Of a stretch of 64,000 bases of DNA, positions 26,677-33,709 are shown piece by piece. Numbering within the stretch: position 1 is the stretch's first letter; each line of letters opens with the position of its first letter. Both the position numbers and the translations under genes were made by a program. This DNA is from Janthinobacterium sp051380735 (GTDB taxonomy: Bacteria > Pseudomonadota > Gammaproteobacteria > Burkholderiales > Burkholderiaceae_D), in the NCBI RefSeq assembly GCF_051380735.1, contig NZ_JBNYXQ010000004.1:186001-250000 (forward strand), read 5' to 3'. Below the pieces are notes generated by a model, which had not been told where the DNA came from, did not search any database, and saw nothing but the letters and a program-made list of their open reading frames with translations.

Positions 26677-28673
26677 CAGATGTCCGCCTCTGCTTCGTTG
26701 CCGTGTTCTTCGATCCAGGCGCGGCGCCCGGCAGCTTCGCCTTTGCCCATCAACATATTGAAGCGCGCGCTCGAATCCATATGGTCGACCGCGCCCAGCA
26801 TCACGGGCAGCAAACGGCGCGTGTCCGGGTTCATGGTGGTTTCCCACAGTTGCTCGGCATTCATCTCGCCCAGGCCCTTGAAGCGCGAAATCGCCCAGGC
26901 GCCTTGCTTGACGCCTTCTTTGCGCAGCTTGTCTTCGATGGCCACCAGTTCGCCGTCGTCAAGCGCATAGATTTTCTGTATCGGCTTCTTGCCACGCGCC
27001 GGCGCATCCACGCGGTACAGGGGAGGGCGGGCGATGCAGATATGGCCCTTCCTGATCAGCGCGGGGAAGTGCTTGAAGAATAGTGTCAGCAGCAGTACCT
27101 GGATGTGCGAGCCGTCGACGTCCGCATCGGACAGGATGCATACCTTGCCGTAACGCAGGCCGGACAGGTCGGGCGTATCGCCGGCGCTGTGCGGATCGAC
27201 ACCGATGGCCACCGCGATATCGTGGATCTCGTTATTGGCGAACAGGCGGTCGCGGTCGGTTTCCCACGAATTGAGGACCTTGCCGCGCAAGGGCAGGATC
27301 GCCTGGAATTCCTTGTCGCGGCCCATCTTGGCCGAACCGCCCGCCGAGTCGCCCTCGACCAGGAACAGTTCATTGCGCGTAATGTCCGACGATTCGCAGT
27401 CGGTCAACTTGCCGGGCAAGACGGCCACGCCCGACGATTTTTTCTTTTCCACTTTCTGCAGTGAACGCTGGCGCGACTGCGCCTGCTTGATCACGAGTTC
27501 GGCCAGTTTCTTGCCGTAGTCGACGTGCTGGTTGAGCCACAGTTCCAGCGGCGGCTTGGTATAGGTCGATACCAGCTTGACGGCGTCGCGCGAGTTCAGG
27601 CGTTCCTTGATCTGGCCCTGGAACTGCGGGTCCAGCACTTTGGCCGACAGCACGAACGAGGCGCGCGCAAACACGTCTTCGGGCAGCAGTTTCACGCCTT
27701 TTGGCAGCAGCGAATGCATTTCGACAAAGTTTTTCACGGCGCCGAACAGGCCTTCGCGCAAGCCCGATTCGTGCGTGCCGCCGTTCGAGGTGGGGATCAG
27801 GTTGACATAGGATTCGCGCACAATGGCGCCTTCTTCGGTCCACGCGACCACCCAGGCCGCGCCTTCGCCTTCGGCAAAGCCTTCGGACTCGCTGCTGGCG
27901 TACTGCGCGCCTTCGAACAGCGGGATCAGGGTTTCGCCATTCGATACCTGCGCCAGCGATTCGGTCAGATAGCCGCGCAGGCCTTCGGCGTACAGCCAGG
28001 TCTGTGTGTCGCCGGTTTTTGCATTGGTGAGGGTGACGGTCACGCCAGGCAGCAGCACCGCTTTTGAACGCAACAGGCGCTGCAGCTCGGGCTGCGAGAT
28101 ATTCGGCGAGTCAAAGTATTTGGGATTGGGCCAGGCGGTCACGCGCGTGCCCGATTTTTTGCCGTCGCGTGGCGCCGGGCGCGAGTTCAACGGCTCGATC
28201 ACGTCGCCATCGGCAAACACCATATGGTGCAAGCCGTTGCCATCGCTTTCCTTGCGCCAGACGGTAATTTCCAGGCGCGACGACAGCGCATTGGTGACCG
28301 ATACGCCCACGCCATGCAAGCCGCCCGAGAACGCATAGGCGCCGCCCGAACCCTTGTCGAACTTGCCGCCCGCGTGCAATCGCGTAAACACGATTTCGAC
28401 GGTCGGCACGCCTTCTTCAGGATGCAGGCCGACGGGAATGCCGCGGCCATTGTCTTCGACCGTGATGCTGCCGTCGACGTTCTGCGTTACGGCGATATGC
28501 GTGCAATGGCCACCGAGCGCCTCGTCGGAGGCATTGTCGATCACTTCCTGGATGATGTGCAGCGGATTTTCAGTGCGGGTGTACATCCCCGGGCGCTGCT
28601 TGACGGGTTCCAGTCCTTTCAGGACACGGATGGATGATTCGCTGTAGTCGGATGCTGGTTTTTTAGTGGCCAT
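26676..28673 (-). CDS. parE: DNA topoisomerase IV subunit B
   Basis: 665 residues. GHKL ATPase domain with EVIDNASDEALGG and the ATP-lid motif SGGLHGVGVSVTNALS, a transducer domain, and a C-terminal TOPRIM domain with LFLVEGDSAGGSAK and LSDADVDGSHIQ. Length and lack of the GyrB insertion favour ParE over GyrB. It supplies ATP hydrolysis for decatenation with ParC, encoded 3.6 kb downstream after two chaperone genes. A near-consensus LexA box lies about 90-105 bases upstream of the start, over a possible -10 (TATACT, 28781-28776), which would put the operon in the SOS response. Confidence 0.95.
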   Translation of the reverse strand: MATKKPASDYSESSIRVLKGLEPVKQRPGMYTRTENPLHIIQEVIDNASDEALGGHCTHIAVTQNVDGSITVEDNGRGIPVGLHPEEGVPTVEIVFTRLHAGGKFDKGSGGAYAFSGGLHGVGVSVTNALSSRLEITVWRKESDGNGLHHMVFADGDVIEPLNSRPAPRDGKKSGTRVTAWPNPKYFDSPNISQPELQRLLRSKAVLLPGVTVTLTNAKTGDTQTWLYAEGLRGYLTESLAQVSNGETLIPLFEGAQYASSESEGFAEGEGAAWVVAWTEEGAIVRESYVNLIPTSNGGTHESGLREGLFGAVKNFVEMHSLLPKGVKLLPEDVFARASFVLSAKVLDPQFQGQIKERLNSRDAVKLVSTYTKPPLELWLNQHVDYGKKLAELVIKQAQSRQRSLQKVEKKKSSGVAVLPGKLTDCESSDITRNELFLVEGDSAGGSAKMGRDKEFQAILPLRGKVLNSWETDRDRLFANNEIHDIAVAIGVDPHSAGDTPDLSGLRYGKVCILSDADVDGSHIQVLLLTLFFKHFPALIRKGHICIARPPLYRVDAPARGKKPIQKIYALDDGELVAIEDKLRKEGVKQGAWAISRFKGLGEMNAEQLWETTMNPDTRRLLPVMLGAVDHMDSSARFNMLMGKGEAAGRRAWIEEHGNEAEADI

Positions 28674-28761
28674 ACGTGTTCAAGCTAAATAAAGACAGTG
28701 GTGGGAACGCCAGACGCGCTTGCTGTGCGGCTCGGTGGCAGAGTGACAGCGGTGGCGATAA

Positions 28762-28777
28762 CTGTACAAATATACAG
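28762..28777. promoter_or_regulatory. near-consensus LexA (SOS) box
   Basis: CTGTACAAATATACAG matches CTGT-N8-ACAG exactly, and the extended 20-mer (28760-28779) agrees with the E. coli consensus at 17 positions. It overlaps a possible minus-strand -10 (TATACT) for parE. The kdp side is 260 bases away. Confidence 0.65.
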
Positions 28778-28934
28778 TATATCGCGCCTCGCGTCACTGT
28801 GGGAGCGCATTGCGGCAGGCCGGGCGTCCTTGTGCGGACGCTCGCGCATTCTATCGTGATCGGCGCGCCATGGCGCTACTGCTTGGCAACTATGGTGCGC
28901 CTTCGAAATGACGGCTTGATGATAAAGCGCTATT

Positions 28935-28951
28935 TTTACAGTTTGTTTACA
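28935..28951 (+). promoter_or_regulatory. KdpE-type operator
   Basis: TTTACA-GTTTG-TTTACA, followed by CCGGCCGCC, closely resembles the E. coli KdpE site (TTTATA-N5-TTTACA followed by a C/G-rich stretch). It lies 85-101 bases before the first kdp-linked gene, the right place for activation under potassium limitation. Confidence 0.6.
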
Positions 28952-29035
28952 CCGGCCGCCACAGTCTTTACGAATTTTTTAGACCCTTCTGGCTAAGCTT
29001 CCCTCTGTCAAAAACAAACCTGAATGAGGGTGAGA

Positions 29036-29128
29036 ATGGATCTCGTATACCTGGGCCTGATGGCCGTCTTTTATGTCGTGGCAGCTGGCTTTGCCAGCGC
29101 CTGCGACAAGCTGGGGGGCGCGCAATGA
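29036..29128 (+). CDS. 30-residue single-span membrane peptide before kdpF
   Basis: The frame starts at an ATG with a GAGGGTGAGA ribosome site and encodes one hydrophobic helix (VYLGLMAVFYVVAAGFASA) followed by CDKLGGAQ. Its TGA overlaps the ATG of kdpF (ATGA at 29125-29128), so the two are translationally coupled. It is too short for usual gene finders. It is not KdpF itself, which follows with the usual size and position. A second small regulatory subunit of the Kdp complex is a reasonable guess; I know no assigned function. Confidence 0.65.
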   Translation: MDLVYLGLMAVFYVVAAGFASACDKLGGAQ

Positions 29129-29214
29129 ACGCCTTTTATGTGCTGGGCGCCGTGGTCTCGGCCGGCCTGCTGGTGTACCTGCTGGTGGCGCTGTTGAAAG
29201 CCGAGGAGCTGTAA
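29125..29214 (+). CDS. kdpF: K+-transporting ATPase small subunit KdpF
   Basis: 29 residues, one transmembrane helix (FYVLGAVVSAGLLVYLLVALL) ending KAEEL, which is the usual KdpF pattern. KdpF stabilises the KdpFABC complex in the inner membrane. Its TAA overlaps the ATG of kdpA by one base (TAATG). Confidence 0.85.
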   Translation: MNAFYVLGAVVSAGLLVYLLVALLKAEEL

Positions 29215-31031
29215 TGACTACCCAATCGATACTGTTGCTGGTGCTGTTCCTGGCCGTGCTGCTGGCGGCCGGCTATCCACTTGGCCTGTACATGGCCAAG
29301 GTGGCTGGCGATGCCCCGATCCGTGGCTTGGGCTGGCTGCAACGCGGTGAAAATTTTCTTTACCGCCTGGCCGGCATGAAAACCGGCGCCGAGCGCGCCA
29401 TGGGCTGGAAGCACTACGCCATCGCGCTGCTGGTGTTCAATACCATCGGCGCCTTTTTTGTGTATGGCCTGCAGCGCCTGCAGGGCGTGCTGCCATTCAA
29501 TCCGCAGGCAATGCCAGGCGTCAGCCCCGACTCCTCGTTCAATACGGCGGTGAGCTTTGTCGCCAATACCAACTGGCAGGGCTATTCGGGCGAGCAGACC
29601 ATGAGCTACCTGACGCAGATGCTGGGCCTGGCCTGCCAGAACTTCTTTTCGGCCGCCACCGGCATCGCCGTGATCTTTGCGCTGGTGCGCGGTTTTTCGG
29701 CAAAATCGAGCAAATCGATCGGCAATTTCTGGGTCGATCTGGTGCGCTCCACCCTGTACATCCTGCTGCCGCTGTCGCTGGCCTTGTCGGTGGTGTTCAT
29801 GGGCGAAGGCGTGATCCAGAATTTTTCTCCGTACAAGGAAGTCACCCTGCTCGACCAGGTCAGCTATGAAACGCCGAAAGTCGACGCCGCCGGCCAGGCC
29901 GTGCTGGACGCAGCCGGCAAGCCGGTAATGGAAGCGCAAGTGGCTGCCACGCAGACCATCGCCATGGGTCCGGTCGCCTCCCAGGAAGCGATCAAGATGC
30001 TGGGCACGAATGGCGGCGGCTTTTTCAATGTCAATTCGGCCCATCCGTATGAAAATCCCACGTTCATGTCGAACTTTCTGCAGATGCTGGCGATCTTCAT
30101 TATTCCCGCTGGCCTGTGCTTCACGTTTGGCCGCATGGTTGGTGATATGCGCCAGGGCTGGGCCGTGCTGGCCGCAATGACGCTGATTTTTGTGGTCATG
30201 ACGGCCGGCGTATTCCAGGCCGAACAGCAGGCCAATCCGGCCTTGCAGGCGCTCGGCGTCGACCAGCAGCAAAGCACCTTGCAGGCGGGCGGCAATATGG
30301 AGGGCAAGGAAACGCGCTTCGGCATCAGTTCGTCGGCGCTGTTTGCGGCCGTGACGACGGCGGCCTCGTGCGGCGCCGTCAATTCCATGCACGACTCCTA
30401 CATGCCGCTGGGCGGCATGGTGCCGCTGCTGCTGATGCAGTTCGGCGAAGTGGTGTTTGGCGGCGTGGGTACTGGCCTGTACGGCATGCTGATGTTCGCC
30501 ATCCTGGCCGTTTTTATCGCTGGCCTGATGATAGGACGCACGCCTGAATACCTGGGCAAGAAAATCCAGGCGCATGAAATGAAGATGGTCTCGCTGGCCA
30601 TCCTGGTCACGCCGACCCTGGTGCTGGTGGGCACGGCAATCGCCGTCATGCTCGAAGCGGGCAAGGTGGGCGTGGCCAATCCGGGCGCCCACGGTTTTTC
30701 GGAAATCCTGTACGCCTTTACGTCGGCCGCCAACAATAACGGCAGCGCGTTCGCAGGGCTGTCTGCCAATACGCCGTTCTATAACGTGATGCTGGCTATC
30801 GCCATGTGGTTTGGCCGCTTTGCCGTAATCGTGCCGGTGCTGGCCGTCGCCGGTTCGCTGGCCGCCAAGCAGCGCCTGTCGGCCAACGCCGGCACCATGC
30901 CCACGCATGGCCCCATGTTCATCGGCCTGCTGGTTGGCGTGGTGATACTGGTGGGTGTACTGAACTACGTTCCTGCGCTGGCCCTTGGCCCCGTCATCGA
31001 ACATCTTCAACTCTTTACTCAACTGCCATGA
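29214..31031 (+). CDS. kdpA: K+-transporting ATPase subunit KdpA
   Basis: 605-residue polytopic inner-membrane channel subunit related to the SKT potassium-channel superfamily. Selectivity-filter-like loops are visible: SFVANTNWQGYSGE, LGTNGGGFFNVNSAHPYENP, TTAASCGAVNSMHDSYMPLGG and AFTSAANNNGSAFAG. It binds and conducts K+ into the complex. The frame can be extended upstream to 29073, but that part overlaps kdpF and reads as nonsense; the ATG at 29214 begins the conserved protein. Its stop overlaps the kdpB start by 4 bases. Confidence 0.97.
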   Translation: MTTQSILLLVLFLAVLLAAGYPLGLYMAKVAGDAPIRGLGWLQRGENFLYRLAGMKTGAERAMGWKHYAIALLVFNTIGAFFVYGLQRLQGVLPFNPQAMPGVSPDSSFNTAVSFVANTNWQGYSGEQTMSYLTQMLGLACQNFFSAATGIAVIFALVRGFSAKSSKSIGNFWVDLVRSTLYILLPLSLALSVVFMGEGVIQNFSPYKEVTLLDQVSYETPKVDAAGQAVLDAAGKPVMEAQVAATQTIAMGPVASQEAIKMLGTNGGGFFNVNSAHPYENPTFMSNFLQMLAIFIIPAGLCFTFGRMVGDMRQGWAVLAAMTLIFVVMTAGVFQAEQQANPALQALGVDQQQSTLQAGGNMEGKETRFGISSSALFAAVTTAASCGAVNSMHDSYMPLGGMVPLLLMQFGEVVFGGVGTGLYGMLMFAILAVFIAGLMIGRTPEYLGKKIQAHEMKMVSLAILVTPTLVLVGTAIAVMLEAGKVGVANPGAHGFSEILYAFTSAANNNGSAFAGLSANTPFYNVMLAIAMWFGRFAVIVPVLAVAGSLAAKQRLSANAGTMPTHGPMFIGLLVGVVILVGVLNYVPALALGPVIEHLQLFTQLP

Positions 31032-33094
31032 AAACCAGGACATTGACCCTGTTTGACCCCGCCTTGCTGCTGCCCGCCATCGGCGACGCCTTCAAGAAAC
31101 TCGACCCGCGCACGCAGTGGCGCAGCCCCGTGATGTTTGTCGTCTACATGGGCAGCATTATCACCACCTTGCTGGCGATCCAGGCCCTGAATGGCAAGGG
31201 CGAGGCGCCGTTCGGCTTTATCGCCGCGATCGCCGTCTGGCTGTGGTTCACCGTGCTGTTCGCAAATTTTGCCGAAGCACTGGCCGAAGGACGCAGCAAG
31301 GCGCAAGCCGCCTCGCTGCGCGCCCTGAAGCAGACCGTGATGGCCAAAAAAATGCAGGTACCGAAATACGGTACTTCCTGGCTGCCGACACCTGCCACCG
31401 ACCTGCGCAAGGGTATGACTGTGCTGGTCGAAGCCGGTGACGTGATCCCGGCTGACGGCGAAGTGACGGCCGGCGTGGCCTCGGTTGACGAAAGCGCGAT
31501 CACCGGCGAATCGGCGCCCGTGATCCGTGAGTCGGGCGGCGACTTTTCAGCTGTCACCGGCGGCACCCGCGTGCTGTCGGACTGGCTGCTGGTGCGCGTC
31601 TCCGTCAACCCCGGCGAAGCGTTTATCGACCGCATGATCGCCATGGTCGAAGGCGCCAAGCGCCAGAAGACGCCGAACGAAATCGCCCTGACCATCCTGC
31701 TGGTGGCCCTGTCGATCGTGTTTTTGATCGTCACCGTCACGCTGTTGCCATACTCGCTGTTTGCGGTGGCGGCTGCCGGCAGCGGCACGCCCGTCACCAT
31801 CACTGTGCTGATCGCGCTGCTGGTGTGTCTGATCCCGACCACCATCGGCGGCCTGCTGTCGGCCATCGGCGTGGCCGGCATGAGCCGCATGATGCAGGCC
31901 AATGTGATTGCCACCTCGGGCCGTGCGGTGGAAGCTGCTGGCGACGTCGACGTGCTGCTGCTCGATAAGACCGGCACCATCACACTGGGCAACCGCCAGG
32001 CGTCGAGTTTTGTCGCGGCGCCCGGCGTCACCGAGCAGCAACTGGCCGATGCGGCGCAACTGGCGTCACTGGCTGACGAAACGCCGGAAGGGCGCAGCAT
32101 CGTGGTGCTGGCCAAGCAGCAGTTCAATATCCGCGAACGCGAAATGGCCAGCCTGAACGCGACCTTTGTCCCGTTCACGGCGCAAACACGCATGAGCGGC
32201 GTCGATATCGCCGACAGAGAAGTGCGCAAGGGCGCCGCCGATTCCGTCAAAAAGTATGTGGAAGCGCTGGGTCAGCCGTATCCGGCCGAAGTGTCGCGCG
32301 CCGTCGACGATATTGCGCGCCGTGGCAGCACGCCGCTGGTGGTGGTTGATGCAGGCCGTGTGATGGGCGTGGTGGAACTGAAGGATATCGTCAAGGGCGG
32401 CATCAAGGAGCGCTTTGCCGAACTGCGCCGCATGGGCATCAAGACCGTGATGATCACCGGCGACAACAAGCTGACGGCGGCGGCGATTGCGGCCGAAGCG
32501 GGCGTGGACGACTTCCTGGCCGAAGCGACGCCGGAAGACAAGCTGAAACTGATCCGCAGCTACCAGTCCGAAGGACGGCTGGTGGCGATGACGGGCGACG
32601 GCACCAACGATGCGCCGGCGCTGGCCCAGGCCGACGTGGCCGTGGCCATGAACTCGGGCACGCAGGCGGCCAAGGAGGCGGGCAATATGGTCGATCTCGA
32701 TTCGAACCCGACCAAACTGCTGGAAATCGTTGAAATCGGCAAGCAGATGCTGATGACGCGGGGATCCTTGACCACCTTCTCGATCTCGAATGATATTGCC
32801 AAGTATTTCGCGATTATCCCGGCAGCGTTCGTCGGCACCTATCCGCAGTTGAAGGCGCTCGACATCATGCACCTGGCCAGCCCGTCGTCGGCCATCATGT
32901 CGGCCGTGATCTTCAATGCCCTGATTATCGTCGTGCTGATTCCGCTGGCATTAAAAGGCGTGCAGTACCGTGCCATTGGCGCGGCCAGTCTGCTGCGCCG
33001 CAACCTGCTGGTGTATGGCCTGGGCGGCATCGTGCTGCCGTTCGTCGGCATCAAGCTGATCGACATGGTGCTGTCGGCACTGAACTTCATTTAA
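31028..33094 (+). CDS. kdpB: K+-transporting P-type ATPase subunit KdpB
   Basis: 688 residues. P-type ATPase that drives K+ uptake. The phosphorylated Asp313 lies in LLLDKTGTITLGN, the actuator TGES motif in SAITGESAPVIRESG, the nucleotide domain in the 400s, and the hinge in MTGDGTNDAPALAQADVAVAM. Seven transmembrane segments are expected. Starts with ATGA overlap on the kdpA stop; kdpC begins 9 bases after its stop. Confidence 0.97.
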   Translation: MKTRTLTLFDPALLLPAIGDAFKKLDPRTQWRSPVMFVVYMGSIITTLLAIQALNGKGEAPFGFIAAIAVWLWFTVLFANFAEALAEGRSKAQAASLRALKQTVMAKKMQVPKYGTSWLPTPATDLRKGMTVLVEAGDVIPADGEVTAGVASVDESAITGESAPVIRESGGDFSAVTGGTRVLSDWLLVRVSVNPGEAFIDRMIAMVEGAKRQKTPNEIALTILLVALSIVFLIVTVTLLPYSLFAVAAAGSGTPVTITVLIALLVCLIPTTIGGLLSAIGVAGMSRMMQANVIATSGRAVEAAGDVDVLLLDKTGTITLGNRQASSFVAAPGVTEQQLADAAQLASLADETPEGRSIVVLAKQQFNIREREMASLNATFVPFTAQTRMSGVDIADREVRKGAADSVKKYVEALGQPYPAEVSRAVDDIARRGSTPLVVVDAGRVMGVVELKDIVKGGIKERFAELRRMGIKTVMITGDNKLTAAAIAAEAGVDDFLAEATPEDKLKLIRSYQSEGRLVAMTGDGTNDAPALAQADVAVAMNSGTQAAKEAGNMVDLDSNPTKLLEIVEIGKQMLMTRGSLTTFSISNDIAKYFAIIPAAFVGTYPQLKALDIMHLASPSSAIMSAVIFNALIIVVLIPLALKGVQYRAIGAASLLRRNLLVYGLGGIVLPFVGIKLIDMVLSALNFI

Positions 33095-33103
33095 AGGATC
33101 ATC

Positions 33104-33679
33104 ATGAACTCCATCGTACGTCCCGCCCTGGTCCTGTTTGCCGCGCTGACCGTGATCTGCGGCGTGGCCTATCCGCTGGCTACGGCCGGCATCGGGCAAC
33201 TGGCTTTCAGCCATGAAGTCAACGGCAGCATCGTCGAGCGCGGCGGCAAGCCGGTAGGCTCGACCCTGATCGGCCAGTCATTCACGTCGCCGAAATACTT
33301 CTGGGGCCGTCCGTCAGCCACCGTGCCGATGGCCAATAACGGCGCTGGTTCCGGTGGCTCGAACCTGGGACCGACCAATACGGCCCTGGTCGACGCCGTC
33401 AAGGCGCGCATCGCCGCCTTGAAAGCTGCTGACCCGGATAACCAGCGTGCGATTCCGGTCGACCTGGTGACGGCGTCCGGCAGCGGCCTGGACCCGGAAA
33501 TCAGCCTGGCCGCCGCCCTGTACCAGGCGCCGCGCGTGGCCCGCGTGCGCGGCCTGCCTCTGGCGCCGGTGGAAAACACCATCGCCAAGGCACAGAAAAC
33601 CGCGTATATAGGCTTTTTCGGCGAAGCGCGGGTAAATGTGCTGGAACTGAATCTGGCGCTCGATGCAATGCAGAAGTAA
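33104..33679 (+). CDS. kdpC: K+-transporting ATPase subunit KdpC
   Basis: 191 residues with one N-terminal transmembrane helix (ALVLFAALTVICGVAYPLATAGI) and a periplasmic domain with the family motifs GSxLIGQ (GSTLIGQSFTSPKYFWGRPSA), SGSNLGPTN-like (SGGSNLGPTN) and the DLVTASGSGLDPEIS stretch. KdpC raises ATP affinity of KdpB. A GGATCATC ribosome site lies before the ATG. Confidence 0.96.
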   Translation: MNSIVRPALVLFAALTVICGVAYPLATAGIGQLAFSHEVNGSIVERGGKPVGSTLIGQSFTSPKYFWGRPSATVPMANNGAGSGGSNLGPTNTALVDAVKARIAALKAADPDNQRAIPVDLVTASGSGLDPEISLAAALYQAPRVARVRGLPLAPVENTIAKAQKTAYIGFFGEARVNVLELNLALDAMQK

Positions 33680-33709
33680 GATGGCTGCAGCCGTCTATTG
33701 AAAATCACC

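Larger units (their letters stand above)
28674..29035. other. divergent regulatory region between parE and kdp
   Basis: 362 bases without a convincing gene. It carries a LexA-like box near the parE side and a KdpE-like box near the kdp side, listed separately. A/T-rich tracts lie at 28930-28985. An open frame crossing it on the plus strand (28676-28996) has poor composition and no ribosome site. Confidence 0.6.

Noticed and set aside
26677..26847. N-terminal extension of the HscC gene
   Set aside because: It lies inside the conserved 3' end of parE and reads as low-quality sequence; IGIDLGTTNS starts right after the ATG at 26676.
28676..28996. Plus-strand frame between parE and kdp
   Set aside because: No ribosome site, poor composition, crosses the LexA-like and KdpE-like boxes.
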